Both the position numbers and the translations under genes were made by a program. 64,000 nucleotides of DNA from Nematopogon swammerdamellus. Lineage: Eukaryota > Arthropoda > Insecta > Lepidoptera > Adelidae. The notes beneath the pieces were generated by a model. The model saw nothing but the letters and a program-made list of their open reading frames with translations. It was not told where the DNA came from and searched no databases. How positions within the stretch are numbered: the first letter of the stretch is position 1; every line of letters begins with the position of its first letter. Of this stretch, positions 12,573-25,500 are shown piece by piece. The stretch is from positions 7,585,347 through 7,649,346 of the forward strand of contig OX336355.1 of NCBI GenBank assembly GCA_946902875.1, given 5' to 3'.

Positions 12573-13062
12573 ACACGACTTTGCGCTTGTTCGCTCTTTC
12601 AGAATATTGACGTTCAAAGTCTAAATTTAAAAGCCTATTATCAGCCGCCTGTAGTTTAAAGGCTAGAACACCGAAAACAAAATGCAACAATAGTATCATC
12701 AGCATGATGTCTTAACAGCCAACCACGCCTAGCATTTGTATTCAAACATGGAATACGTTAACGTATTTTTCTCGCGCGCTTTTGGAACAGGTTTGGCAGT
12801 TGATATTGAGTCAAGGTTCTGTGGTATCACTTATTTAAGATGCTCGCAGACGTGGATAATTTTTTTATTAACAACGTTCTATTCCTGTATCGCCGACACG
12901 CTGACGCTCGCGACACCGTAACAAAATGAGTGTGAAAGATGTAAATACAGCTTAATGCATGCAGAAGCCTGCGGCCCGCAGAAGTAGCAATTGCGTATTA
13001 TTAGGTTGACAGCTGTCATACAGAGCTCCACCGAATGAAAGCTGTCAGTCTAACACAAACAA

Positions 13063-13300
13063 GAGGTCAAGTGCGAGTCGAACTCGCGTGGAGATGGTTC
13101 CGTACCATTCCGTTCCGTAAGAATTTTAAGACTTAGGATTTTTGTATGTTTTCCTGTAAACTATAAGAGAGGGCCAAAATTCCCAATTTTTTATTTTTTT
13201 ATTTTTGACTCAGTAGTATGGGAGATAAGGGTTGGGGGGAATGTTCGATTTTCGTATAGTTTTACTACTTTTTTCGTCCATTAGATTCTGAGACTGAGGG
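13063..13300 (-). repeat. diverged family C copy
   Basis: aggtcaagtgcgagtcgaac and gatggttccgtaccattccg, closely similar to the 5193 copy. Confidence 0.45.
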
Positions 13301-14021
13301 TCGACAGGGACGTACGAGTATATACAGGGAGTAGGAATCTAGGGCGCTCCCCACCACTGCCCCCGTTATCGTCTGTGATTTAAGGGACGTGAATAAGCCG
13401 CTGTTCCTATTACGCACACTCTGTTGAGGTGAACAAATTATGGCACAGAATAAATTAATAGTAGGTACTGACGTTATAGTGACTGCGTGTGCGGTTAGCC
13501 GTGCCGCAACTGTCGCATTCTTCGACTTCCGGCCAATAGAGGAGGCCGTTGTCTTTGATTGTCCAGCTGTCAACGAGTCGACTGCGAGCCGGCAAATTGA
13601 TTACCTACTCGAGATTATCTAACGCCTTGTTACTTGTTACTGCTGTTCAGAATTCGAGAGCAAGACATGCATTAAAACCCGGTCATATACGAACACCGAG
13701 GGTTCCGTAACTATCAATCAATCATTATACAATTTAACTACACGGAGTATCTATCGGAAATATTGCTACCCATCATGCACACATGTTATGAGTGAAAAAG
13801 AATTCACAGGTCTCGTGCATTACTCGACCTTCGAGCTACATTGAAAATGAACTCAACAAAATAAAAAAAAAGTATTACATTTATATATTTTTTATTATTT
13901 TTCAAAAACACAAGCAGCTTAAGAAATGTAAACTAAAATTTAGACAGAAAAAGAGATAAGCTTGACATTATGTCTAACTAAAGTAACAAATTAATAAATA
14001 TCAAATATAATATAGGTATAT

Positions 14022-14369
14022 ACTTGCGAAGACAAATCCAAAGAGACCAAACACTATGGACTTATCATGTTTAGTTTAGGAGTTCCTATGGCTTCCTTCC
14101 GGCTCTATCATCAGGACCCTGGAAATCATGTATGACGTGTATGATGAGTACTTACGAAGACAAATCCAACGAGCCCAAACATGGTATGGATTTATCATGT
14201 GTACTTTAGGAGTTCCTATGGCTTCCTTCTGGCTCCATCATCAGGACCCTGGAAAGAACATATGACTAAAGTACTTGCGAAGACAAATCCAACGAGCCCA
14301 AACACGGTGGATTTATCACGTGTGGTTTAGGAGTTCCTATGGCTTCCTTCCGGCTCCATCATCAGAACC
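14022..14369 (+). repeat. three tandem copies of a ~125-bp unit
   Basis: acttgcgaagacaaatccaa starts copies at 14022, 14150 and 14273, and each contains aggagttcctatggcttcct and catcatcag. Copies differ by small indels. Confidence 0.85.
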
Positions 14370-15814
14370 CAACTAACAAACTAACAAAAACACCCGAGGA
14401 TCTGCAGAGCCGTGATTTGATTTTTGACAATATATTTCATACATTCGGATATTCCTCCTCGCTCTCTACGCTGTTGCACTTCCAAAAGTCGATTTCACAC
14501 TCTCAGCGAAAATGGGAAAAATTTGAGGCACTACCTACAGCACGAACCATCATCGATAGACGAATGTTTTTTTTTAATGTAGTCCAAAGTCCAAATCTAA
14601 ACAGGTTTTTTTTTATTTTTCGATATCACATTTAGTTCTTGAGATATAAGAGATATAGATCGAAAAAAAAAATAGAATTTTTCACATTTTTGCAAAAAAA
14701 AAATTTTTTTTTTTACTTTTTCGAATAAAATTCACCATCTTGTAGCCCTAGCCGATACGCGTCTTTTGAGCCCTTAATCACTCGCGTAGCCCCAAAACTC
14801 GCGACACCAGGACGATTTCACACTCTCAGCGAAAATGGGGGGCTATACTGAAGCGATCGAAAAAAACATTTTCAATGTTAAAATATCTTAAACAATTTGA
14901 TTTGAAGAAGCGTCAGTTCAGTACTGTACGTTGAGATCCGTTGTCTCTGCCTACCCCATTGGAGAAAGCGCGACGTTCCAGATTTGTATGCATTTTCGAT
15001 TTAATTCCTTAGGCATGGGGACCCAATGTACACGCGTATCCCCGCGCATCGGCCTGTGTCCTAACAGATAAGTGGCGAGGGGCCGAGCATAGGTCACAGG
15101 TCATCCCTGACAATACTTTCACCTAGCCACAATATCAGCCACTTACCAAGCGGTGGCGCTGGTAACGAGCCACGAGCCTTACTTACCACACTCATAATGC
15201 TCGCTTGAGCATAATCCTTGAGGATTCTACCCATTGTGGTGAATACATTCTCCAAACAAGAAAGGCGAATAGTATAATACAGACATGAAGAAAATAATGT
15301 TTCAGAAGCCTGAATTATTTCAAAATGCAATTTTGTGTACCACCTAGCAACCTTATATAGACACAACACACGTCGTTAGAGTAACGATTCCACGTGTTGG
15401 CCTTTGCTGGAAGCAAGATCGGACGTACACTTGCAATATATCTTTTAATAAAATACCCATACATTTTTCGAAAATCCGAAAAACGTTTTGAAATTCAAAC
15501 TTCCGACCTCTGGCATGACCTCATGGTCTTTTTTTTTACCTCAACCGTAGTTTCCGCCTAGTTTTTCCACCCATTTAGAGATAATAATTATGGTTTTTAT
15601 GTACATAACTAACATTTCAAGACGCCTAGGTGCGGCACCGCGAGTATTTCTTTTGGACCCACGCCCACTGACGGACGACTCACAGCTGGCAGGGTTTTTC
15701 ACACTTCCTATTTGCGCGGTGTCACAACGAGAGCGGTTTCACTTCACAGCTATCTTGGGCTTTTCACTTTCTTATTATCTTTAACTATCGTAATGGGTTT
15801 TGGCTTAGCATTAG
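14370..15814. other. no gene seen
   Basis: The phrase cacactctcagcgaaaatgg occurs at 14498 and 14820, hinting at a second diverged repeat. A fragment like the RTE 3' region (gttgtctctgcctaccccat) is at 14940. Confidence 0.4.
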
Positions 15815-15972
15815 TAAAATGACGGAGTGTGGGAAGATCACCCGCCAGGTGGGACGACGACCTCTAGTAAGTCGGAGGAAAGCAGTGCTTCAGTACCGCT
15901 GAAGGCCGGGAGACTGGAGGAAAATTGGAGAGGTGTATGTCCAGCAGTGGACGTATACACGCTGACTGACTG
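15815..15972 (+). pseudogene. RTE-like LINE 3' fragment
   Basis: It corresponds to the last ~50 codons of the RTE-like family: tcacccgccaggtgggacga gives the RPPARWDD pattern, and ccagcagtggac gives VQQW, followed by ctgactgactga. It is broken by indels. Confidence 0.7.
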
Positions 15973-16212
15973 ATTGGTAAGATATTGCATACATAAAATC
16001 ACGCCTGCTTCCCAGTGGGGTAGGCAGAGACAACGGATCTGCCGCCTCTTCCACTCTCATAATGTTCTTCATAAGCTGAGCTTTTTCTAGAAAGACCAAA
16101 GCGACATAGAAATCTATTTCAACCTTAACCACTTGGAACAGAACCTTTGTTTGAATTGAACCTATGACTTTAGTTTGTGAAATGATCAGCTAATGGGTAT
16201 AGAATGTTGTTA

Positions 16213-16625
16213 TGGTAGGCGGCGGGTGGCCGAGTGTTATAGGCGTCGGCTTCTCTTGCGGGAGGTCCGAGGTTCGAATCCGGTCGGCGTGTACCTATGA
16301 GTTTTTTCTGACGGAAAAAATTACGTTCATACCTGCACCTGCGGTTCACCGTTCGGAACCGGTGTAAAACTGTACGTTTCTTCCCTTACTTACTAGGTGG
16401 TAGGCTGAAATTGTAGCCGACTGTGTTGGTACCACCGTACTGGCTGTAAGATGGCCGCATAGCAGCCTCAGCTGAGTTCTCCTCTAGTCCAATATAGCCA
16501 GCAATCCAACGCGAAGTCTCCGGTACCGGTATGGCACTTACCTCCTTGGAGGTGATATTGGCTGATCGGAGCATGTGTTCTGGCCCATCTGACTCTGACC
16601 CATACCGGATTACATAAAAAAAACT
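16213..16625 (+). mobile_element. SINE with tRNA-like head, full length (family B)
   Basis: The head shows an A box (tggccgagtgttatagg) and a B box (ggttcgaatcc), the Pol III promoter of a Ser/Leu-type tRNA. The body follows: ctaggtggtaggctgaaatt, ttggtaccaccgtactgg, ctgtaagatggccgcatagc. It ends ccggattacataaaaaaaa. Confidence 0.85.
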
Positions 16626-17104
16626 TGAGTGAAGTGAAACATGGAAATGGAATAGAACTTTGTAGATGAGAATGACATATTTATTACTGTATTCAAATTC
16701 ATATCGTAATAATTTGATAATGATAACACTAGTTACAGTACCCCGCAGTCCTGCCTGACAGAGGCTAAAATCAAGTTTTACAAGCAAGCAAGTAGCGTAA
16801 GTTATGGCTCGTTGTAACAAGACCAAACTGCGGGTGGTGTTGACAGACTCCGAAAGGATATGATAAATGAAGCATTTTGCAAGTGTTGCCAAGTGTTCTG
16901 TTGTTACACGAGAACATGACATCCGGGCTATTGTGCAAAGGTAACAGGTATTCTCTATCTCCCTCGTTTGCATGAAATAAATGGGGATATACGAGTAATA
17001 TGGCCAAACACGAGCCATACTTAGTATCATTGTTCATTGAAGAGGTGGAAACTTGGTATGCTCATTCGAATTCTTCGTAATCTTCTTGACTATCACTCTA
17101 ACTA

Positions 17105-17398
17105 CAGCCTTTCCCAAAGTATGCCACTAGTGGGTCGCGACCCGCACTCGTGGATCGCGAAAGAACATTGGGTGGACCCTGAAACTGATAGGAGGACGTC
17201 ATCGGTCGGGACGTGCCGTTCGGCTGCCGGGCAGGGCACAACTTATATTTACTTAGGAATTAAAAAATTTAATAACAGCTGGATTATTTATTTTTCTTAA
17301 TTAAATAGTCCTTCGCATAGTTACAATATGTTAGGTTTTGAATGTTAGAATTTTGGTTTAGATGGGTCACGATCCACAGACAACTTTTGGAACCACTG
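17105..17398. mobile_element. hAT-like MITE (CAG..TTCCCAAAG ends)
   Basis: Ends CAGCCTTTCCCAAAGTATG and, inverted, CAGTGGTTCCAAAAGTTG, with subterminal gtgggtcgcgacccgcac and gatgggtcacgatccacag. The flanks TCTAACTA and CTCTACTC are only similar, so the target duplication is not clean. Confidence 0.6.
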
Positions 17399-17478
17399 CT
17401 CTACTCACTGATCATAATGAGGCACGCGGCACTGACATGGCACCAAGCTCAGCAAGGTGTGATGGGCTGACATCACGA

Positions 17479-18229
17479 CTAATCATGAGGCGATGTATAG
17501 AGAATCAGAATAATTTCTCAGAAAGGATAGGTGATCAGTTGATCACAGTACCAGTAGAAATGAGAAATTGGTATAAGTATGAAACAATTTTGAAAATTCA
17601 CGCACGAATCTTCCGTTATGCTCCTGTTGATATAGACAAGTGTGAAAAGAGAGAAGACAAATTTAGCCCTCGTTCTACATTCAGAGTACAGACTCTGAGG
17701 TTACATGAACACTTGCAATTACAGTTACGCTGTATTATTCCCCTACCATTTTGACATCATGAGATATATGAACGTTGAGCACGGATATGGCGGCACAACT
17801 ACACTCCAAAACGGAGCCTCTAAAGTCGAAACGTGAGAGCAGAGCCTCGCCCACCGGCCTCGCGGAAAAGTGTGTGACTTATGGCAACGCTGAGCCATTG
17901 AAAGCACTAAAGTGATTGTTCAAACAACCAGGAGTGGAGTGTTGCTCCCGGGGGCAATTTGTTCGCGTTGCAAATTGCTCCGCCATTTAGGGACAGGCAC
18001 GGTGAGAACGTTACCCTTGTTTTCAATTACTGTTACGGTGTCGTTACGTTGTTCTTTGTTTGAAGCGGTTTAGTATCATGAACAAACAAATTGTAAAAAG
18101 TAAGTTATGACACTTTTAGGAGACTACATAGAAGAAAAGGGACCACAGATCAGTTGTCTCTGACTACTCCATTGGGAAACAGGCGTGACGCTATGTATGT
18201 AGGTATATGAACTATCTACTGACTGACAA
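17479..18229. other. no gene seen
   Basis: An open frame runs through 17362-17754 but starts inside the MITE and has no recognisable domain. Confidence 0.4.
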
Positions 18230-18530
18230 ACAACGCACAGCCTAAACCGGTGGGTCTAGCTAGGCGCATGAAATTTTGCATAGACATTCCCTATTTATCG
18301 TAGGTGAGCACTACGACGTACAAAAACATGGAAATTGGTGTTTAAGCTTCTGTTTATAATAATAAAAGTCAGCTATCAGCGTTTTTGGAAATTCATCCCG
18401 TGAGAAGGTTAAATAGGGGTTGAAAGTTGATGTTCGTCATTTTTGAAGTTAGAAATATGGAATTTGGTGTTTAGGCATCTTTTTATAAAGTTATATCAGC
18501 GTTTTGGTAAATTCATTCCATAAGAACGAG
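18230..18530 (+). repeat. interspersed repeat, unclassified
   Basis: cgcacagcctaaaccggtgg, atgaaattttgcatagacat and a partly repeated tcagcgttttggaaattcat (18375 and 18492). No coding frame. Confidence 0.4.
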
Positions 18531-19093
18531 GAATGGAGTTATGGAGAGAATATATTGCGTCGACTCAAATTATTATTAAGCATAACTTACAATGCCGAGA
18601 GTGAAGCCGCGCCCAAAAATATGTCTTCAAAGAAACGTTACATCAATTCGTTTGCAGCTGTAGTTGTACGGGTTGTAGTAAGCTTTAAACAAGTGGGCAT
18701 TTCTTCGAACTTACGCCAGCCTATCATCCTAATGGCAGTAGGTGTAGTAGGTGCGGCTTCCAGTTCCAAGAACTCACAATTCGTCATACTCTTAGTTCGC
18801 ACTTCTGCATGCACGTCTGTACAAACTACTGATAAGAACGGTAAAACCAAGAACTTTATCTCTTTCATGCAGACAGATGGATCCGGTAACTGTCCAGGAA
18901 GGATCAGTTCTGCGCCAGAGAATAGTTAACTTAAAGAAGCACTTTCTGTGTTTGAAAACTTCTCTGTTTTTGCTGAAATTAAGCCATACCAGATCCTTGC
19001 TTAAAATTAGTAAAGTTGTTGTAGACAATGGCAGTAAGACTGCTCTCGAACTTGTCACAATGTGTTCTATTTTTTTTTATTTTTTTATTTAAA

Positions 19094-19405
19094 CTGACAC
19101 GGTTGGCTACATCACCTACAACATCTGTGATGTCAGCCCATAACACCGGGTGAACTTGGTGCCACGTCAATGCTTCCCTTCGGTCGTGCCGGCTACACAC
19201 TGAACTGGACGGAAAACACAAACTATTTACATAGCCGTTTCGACCGACCTTTCATTCAGTGCGGTGGTACCAATCCGGGCGGGTTAAACCCTACCACCTA
19301 GTAATATAAGAAGGGAGTCATATCCCTTAGTCGCCTTTTACGTCATGCACGGGGAGAGATGCAGTGGGGCTATTCTTTTAAAGTACCGGCCCCACACGGT
19401 ACGAA
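19094..19405 (-). mobile_element. SINE family A, near full length
   Basis: Reverse copy of the 54556 form: tgacacggttggctacatca, ggtggtaccaatccgggcgg, and cttttacgtcatgcacgggg up to ccccacac. Confidence 0.8.
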
Positions 19406-21466
19406 TATTCTATTGTTGCTTCTTCTTCTTTTTTTTTTTATTCCTGGCAATTAACCGTTTTATCTTCGACTTCTTTTTGCCAAAGTCAAGTTTTGAAAGA
19501 TAATAAGAAATTACTACTTTACACTCAGTGAAAACTTTTGCCTATTTATTAAATAATGAATAATTTGCTCTCAAATGAAGGAGAAGATTAAAAGGAGAAA
19601 TATAAACAATTATCACATTTTATAAGATTTTTATAATTCATCGTGTCATGAAACATTTGATTTACTTTGGTCGTCGCTAAGGCAGCCAAGTGACGCAGAC
19701 AATGAAATTGAAGATGGACGTACATACAGAGATGGTCTTCGGACGCCATTGAGGAACAAAGCCCGGTCGTTAACCGAGCTAGTCACTTGAGTGTGCGCAA
19801 TCAAACGGAAACATAAAATGTCTCGTGTTCTTCACTTATTCAATCGGGACACGGCGGCGGCGCGGAGCGGCGGCAGCGCAACGACCTAATGGCGAAGTGA
19901 TAGGCAAATTCAAATTATTGCTTGCAGCTGCCTAATGATTAGAAGAAAATTGTTTAGAAACAGATTAGGAGAAACATTGTTTCCCACCAGGAACCTCGGA
20001 ATTTTAAGGATAGGTCAGAAAATGAAGGAACAATAAGCTTCATGCATGGATTTCTCTCCACCGAATATGGCTGTTGCTCTGAAGAAATGAAAATACGGAA
20101 CCCTACAAATGAAAATGGCAATAAATACCGAGGCTGATATTGAGATGTTTTATAGATTTCAATGTAACTCAAGCTCTAACCAAGCGGAATGGGATAATAT
20201 TACTTCTAAAAGCTCCGTCTGTGTTAGTCACTGTTGTGTCTACCTGCCGATCTGTTGGTGTCTCTCTACTAAATATATACGACTCTAATCGACTATTATG
20301 TTTTGTCGCTTATTCGATTTCAATTAGATATTTTAGTAGTGTTAAGTTACTTCAAACGATCAAAATGTCGTGCTAAAGGGCGGTAGGATAGCCACCTCTC
20401 ACCTTGGCATCGTCCTTCCAGCGAGTCATGCAGCAGATGGGTCTTCGTACCTTTCTTGCTGCTTGATATAGTTATCTTGTCCGAATACTTTACTAAACGT
20501 GTTGGTCGTTGTTGTGCTGTAATTTATATGACTAATTGCAGCACAACAACATGCATGTATTATTAATAAAGTATTCTTATTATAATTTTATCTTCAATTC
20601 TCACGCTCAACTCTCTTGCTACTACCTACTGACATTCCACTATGTTGGTCCCTTATTGACGATTATTTTTATTTATAGTTAGTTTGTTTTTATAGTTTAA
20701 TTATTTATTTTTGGGTCTAGATTTTATTATTTTTTTAAGTATTCTATTTGAAATAAATTATTCTTTATAATGGAAAAAATATACATCCAAAGGTTGACTG
20801 TAAGAAATCTCTGTAAGGGATAAGTCCGCCTTTGCACCTTATGTAAATTTTCTAATGTACTTGTTACTGTTTAATGTTTACTGGAGCAACACAGCATTTT
20901 CTATCTATTTCTATCTACTCCGCCCGCACCCTGATTGTCGCGATACAGAGTATGCTATGTATTGTATGTAATTGAACTGTATGTAAGTTAGTTGAAGTTT
21001 TTAAGAATATCCTCAGCTATCCCATGCTTCACTGTTATCGAGAAACTTCTCCAACCCGAAACGTGGCGACCTCCCCAACGTTCCGCAAGGTCGTCGCACC
21101 GCTCGGCGCTCTCGACTCAACGATCAACCTGCCAGATTTGGGCAAAATGACCGGTTGTAACAAGCAGCCCCTAAATAGCGTCTGCGAGGTCTGCCAATTT
21201 TGAAGTTCGAACGTTGTCAGATTGAATATATGCAAATTATACGGTGCGAGATTTTACTTCTCCTAAGGAGTTTATTGTTGAAACTTTCGAAATTAAATTA
21301 TATGTGATATGATATTCTGGTATTAAGTTGGAACAACAAGGTTGACACAGGGCACACCCACAAAGTGCATGACCAGGCCCTCCACATGCCATGCTCCTTC
21401 CTGTCATACCTCTCCTCATAGTCCTCATCTCCTCCACACTCTTATTTTTTTTTTATATAGAAAGTG
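19406..21466. other. no gene seen
   Basis: AT-rich with a short GC-rich patch (ggcggcggcgcggagcggcg near 19853). No exon signals that join in phase. Confidence 0.45.
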
Positions 21467-21850
21467 CGACATGTGGCGCCCAGCCACCCATCATAAGGTG
21501 GCTGACGACGCCCGTGGACATTCGGCGTACGCGGGGGTTGCGAATGCCATGCCGGCCTGACAGGTGCCTATTCACGCCCCTCTTGAAGGACCCGAGACTC
21601 TACTTGGGGGGAAATATGTGGGCAGGGAGAGCGTTCCAGATTTTACCAGTTCTGTGGAGGAAAGATGTGCAGAACCGATTGGTACGCATCCGTGGTAAGT
21701 CCAGCGTATAGGGATGCGATCCCTGCCCAGTGCGCGTTGTGCGTAAGTGGAAAGGGGACGGCGGGATCGCGTTAAACATGTCCGAGCATTCACCATGGAA
21801 TAATCTATAGAACACGCGTCGGTTTCGCGGACTACGCGCTCGGCCAAAGT
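21467..21850 (-). pseudogene. non-LTR reverse transcriptase C-terminal fragment with a nonsense codon
   Basis: Minus strand reads FNAIPPSPFHLRTTRTGQ, TGKIWNALPAHIFPPK, a TAG where relatives have Tyr, then SLGSFKRGVNRHLSGRHGIR, NPRVRRMSTGVV and a natural stop. Frame is kept across the nonsense codon. Same family as 9445-9864. Confidence 0.8.
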
Positions 21851-22130
21851 GTATCTCTACTAATAATCTCTAGTAAATAAATAAGTACATTCTCAACTTA
21901 GGTACCTAGCTATCTAGACAGAGGGCCAGGCAGGCAGAACAGACGGACGGTATGCGCGTGGGCAGGAATGGAATTAGTTCGGTGGCTGCGCCAGCGCCGC
22001 CCACACCGCGGTACTGCGTTCGATGCCTCTACCTGTTGTTGCATGAATATTGACAGGTTGTGGCGGCCTTGTGAATTGTGATGGATGCAGTCAGGGCCGG
22101 CGACGGAAATTTCGGGAACTCATGGAGTAT

Positions 22131-22370
22131 GATTTTGGGGGCCCCAGACAGTGTGATTTTGGGGGCCCCAGACAGTGTGATTTTGGGGGCCCCAGACAGT
22201 GTGATTTTGGGGGCCCCAGACAGTGTGATTTTGGGTGCCCCAGACACTGTGATTTTGGGGGCCCCAGACAATGTGATTTTGGGGGCCCCAGGCAGTGTGA
22301 TTTTGGGGGCCCCAGACAGTGTGATTTTGGGTGCCCCAGACAGTGATTTTGAGGGCCGCAGATAGTGTGA
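22131..22370 (+). repeat. 24-bp minisatellite, ten units
   Basis: Unit gattttgggggccccagaca plus gtgt. As 24 is a multiple of three, every frame that lacks a stop in the unit stays open through the array, which explains the apparent ORFs on both strands. Confidence 0.92.
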
Positions 22371-22577
22371 TTATTTTTATTCTGTAAGCGGTATGTTCTC
22401 GTAAGCGGTAGTATGGGTTCATTTATTTGTAAGTAACGTAGGTACTAACAAAACATTGTGACTTGCGAAGTTTGATTGTCAGGTCTTCTTCGCATTGTAA
22501 TTGGACTGGCCTAATTATCGACGTATCCAAGAGTAGATTATCTACCTATGGATGAAATTATGTCATAAAACATATTA

Positions 22578-22780
22578 CAAAGTAAGCCTACGTCGTCTGT
22601 CTGTCCGATGGATGTATCTTTGGAACTCTATCTTGTATGTCATATTATGGGGGATATAACAACGAATATTAAAAAATAGAAAAAGTAAAAAATTAAGGGA
22701 GTGCCCATGCAAGAAACTTTTTTTACAACTTTTTTTTGTGATAAGGAAACCTCGGTGCTCAAGTCGACTCGCGCTTGTTT
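22578..22780 (+). repeat. interspersed repeat family C, partial
   Basis: agtaagcctacgtcgtctgt, gggggatataacaacgaata, ending at gactcgcgcttg. Confidence 0.6.
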
Positions 22781-23310
22781 ATTTTATTAAAATAAAGTAA
22801 AAATCACGAATTTCATCCATTATTTCGGCGAAAATTCGAAAAATATATCAGTATCATGAATTTTTTTCTATTTCCAAAAAAAATTCCTAGACGAAGTTTC
22901 TTATTTGACCACCAGAATCTTGAAATTACAATGTTCGTATATGCGTCGATGTCACGTTTCTACCAAATAAATAACTCTCTGATTATGACTTTGTTGTAAA
23001 TCACAGACATAAAACGTAGCTGCAGGATAAATGATACATTAAATTCACATTTATATTTAAAACAAATTCCAATTAGCTGTGACGACTCTACCAATTTTGC
23101 GACGCCATTAGTACAACTTCCTAAACTCAATTTGCCATTCACATAATTTGATTTTATGCTTGTCGAATAAATTAGAACTATCATAAATATTGTGTATTTT
23201 TTTTTATTGTTATTATTTACATAGAAATGTTATATATGTACCTATAATCCTATTAGTATTTTCTGGGTTCGACTGGTAATATGAATACGAAGCAGTTTTT
23301 TTTTTTGCAA

Positions 23311-23640
23311 GAGGCCTTTTTTAGGTTTCCGTATCCCGTACGGAAGCCTATTACTAAGCCTACGCCGTCTGTCTGTCTGCCCGTCCGTCCGTCCGTCCGT
23401 CTGTCTGTCCGAGGGCTGTACTGTATCTCTTGAACCGTAATAGGCATCCCGTTGAAATTTTCACAGAATATGTGGTATTATGGCGGATATAACAACAAAT
23501 AATAATAAAAAATAGAAAAAGTAAAAAATTTAGGGGGATCCAAGGGGGGTACAAGAAACGTGTTTTTTTTTTTCAATGTTTTATGTTTTGTGGTGTGGAA
23601 ACCTCGAAGCGCGAGTCCGACTCGCACTTGGCCGGTTTTT
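23311..23640 (+). repeat. interspersed repeat family C, well preserved
   Basis: ttttaggtttccgtatcccg, tccgtccgtccgtccgtctg, ggcggatataacaacaaata, gcgcgagtccgactcgcact, tggccggttttt. Confidence 0.7.
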
Positions 23641-23737
23641 ATGTAAACTAACACGGTTTGCTGCATCACCTACAACATCCGCGATGTGAGCCCATAACAC
23701 CGGGTGAACTAGGTGCCATGTCAGTGCTTCCCTTCAT
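23640..23737 (-). mobile_element. SINE family A tail fragment
   Basis: taacacggtttgctgcatca, acccataacaccgggtgaac-type sequence, ending cagtgcttccctt; directly abuts a repeat of family C. Confidence 0.65.
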
Positions 23738-24376
23738 TTAAAAACCTCTCCTAATCTTCTTAGTTAAAACCCCGGTAATTTGTAGGCAATTTTCAGGGTT
23801 TCGCCAAAATTTTGCTAGTATGCCCCTTTTTTATATGCAAGACGACGACACCACATAAATCAACCAACCCTGCTGGCTTACGATGTAGAAAATATAGCAT
23901 ACATACATAGCGTCACGCCTGTTTCCCGGTGGGGTAGGCAGAGAATATAGCATTTAGCCTAATAACAATATCTAACTCCTATGCACAGTTCAGAAACCTC
24001 GCCCAAACTGACAAGGCCGTGAGCAGAGTTGCGAGAAAATCCGCAAAAATGTTAATACCTACTATGAATAAAGTGCAGTCGACATTAAAATAAGTTATGT
24101 ACCTAGGAATATTTTAATACATGACTGCTTTTAAACCTGTTGTGCCACTTCGATTAATGCACGTTTTATAGGCGCTTAACTTCTATTTAATAATCATTTC
24201 AATATATTACTACTATTATCACTTACTCTGTCCGAAGTCCCGCTCGCGTTAAAGTCCGAGTTAACAGCAAATATGACTCCGATTTTGCTCCAAATTCAAT
24301 CACTTTTATACCTCCTGCTCAGCCCATATTTGAGATACGTGTTGTATCAGTCCAGGGGCTCCAAATTTTTTTTAGA

Positions 24377-24669
24377 GTACAACTCCTTCAACATGTTTGA
24401 ATTTTTTTTTTCCTCCCCTAAGTTGACTTCATTTCTAGGAACATATTTATGAATTTAATAGTATAAAAAAACTCGCAAGGTAAATTTGTTCAGTCCCTCT
24501 AATTAACAGAAGCGTGAAGTACAACTCCTTCAACATGTTTTAATTTTTATTATTTTTTTTGCCTTCCCTAAGTTGACCTCATTTCTAGGAACATATTTAT
24601 GAATTTAATAGTATAAAAAAACTCGCAAGGTAAATTTGTTCAGTCCCTCAAATTAACAGAAGCGTGAAG
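24377..24669 (+). repeat. 142-bp tandem duplication
   Basis: gtacaactccttcaacatgt begins both copies (24377, 24519), and both end aattaacagaagcgtgaag. The copies differ mainly in a T/A-run after the first 25 bp. Confidence 0.9.
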
Positions 24670-25289
24670 TTTTCGCAAATCAAACTATATTGCAAATGAA
24701 ATATAGAGGACGCCTAATTTTTTAATTTCGCAGCGAGTTATGTGCGACTCATGAAAGTATAACTAATGTCGGTACCTACGAGTTCTCTCTATATTCTTGC
24801 CGCGACCGCGACGACCGTGGTAGCTCAACTCCCTGGTGTTGTAACGTACAGGTTAGGAAACCGTGGTATGTACAGCATATAATATGCCTATTAATAACAT
24901 TTCGGAGTTAAAATTGCATTGGTAAAAACAGCTTGTAAATAAATTGAGCCATCCCCGAGTTATAGGCGAACGTATTACATTACATTACTACAGCTCGCTG
25001 GCTCTGTGGAAATCATAAAAAGAGAATGTTTTTTGCAGAATTAATTTTGTTTTATGTTATAGTTTTTCATTCACTTTCGATGCAAATTGTTTAATCTAAA
25101 TTCCACTATTGTGAACTACTTCTCAACTGTGTCGAATCGTTTGGATGTTGTGATATAACGTTAGGTTAGTTGGGTAGGTTATTTTCAATTTACAGCTATT
25201 AAATAAATAGGCTAGGGCGATCAATTATTTTTGTTTTATTATTTTCTCTCCACTTAAATATGACAATGATAAGCTTTATTTGAACACAA

Positions 25290-25500
25290 TGAATGAAAGG
25301 TCGGTTGAAACGGCTATGTAAACAGTTCGTGTTTTCCGTCCAGTTCAGTGTAGCCGGCATGGCCGAATGGAAGCACTGACAAGGCAACTAGTTCACCAAG
25401 GTGTTATGGGCTGTTATAACAGTTGTAGTAGGTGGTGTTATTTGGCGGTGTGGTGTTGGTGGTAGCCAACCGTGGCAGTTTCCATAAAAAAAACAAAAAA
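25290..25500 (+). mobile_element. SINE family A, 5'-truncated
   Basis: Starts within the body (gaaaggtcggttgaaacggc), has tcagtgtagccggcatggcc, and ends ggcagtttccataaaaaaaa. A small expansion of gtggtgt lies near the tail. Confidence 0.75.

Noticed and set aside
16386..17030. Open frame of 214 codons on the minus strand
   Set aside because: Its C-terminal third is the antisense of a family B SINE and the rest has no recognisable domain; not a gene.
17362..17754. 130-codon plus-strand frame
   Set aside because: Begins inside a MITE end and a SINE fragment; no domain, no splice support.
18504..18929. 141-codon plus-strand frame overlapped by minus-strand frames
   Set aside because: Neither strand gives a recognisable protein, and the region follows an interspersed repeat.
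22029..22422. Several overlapping repetitive open frames on both strands
   Set aside because: Artefacts of the 24-bp minisatellite, whose length is a multiple of three.
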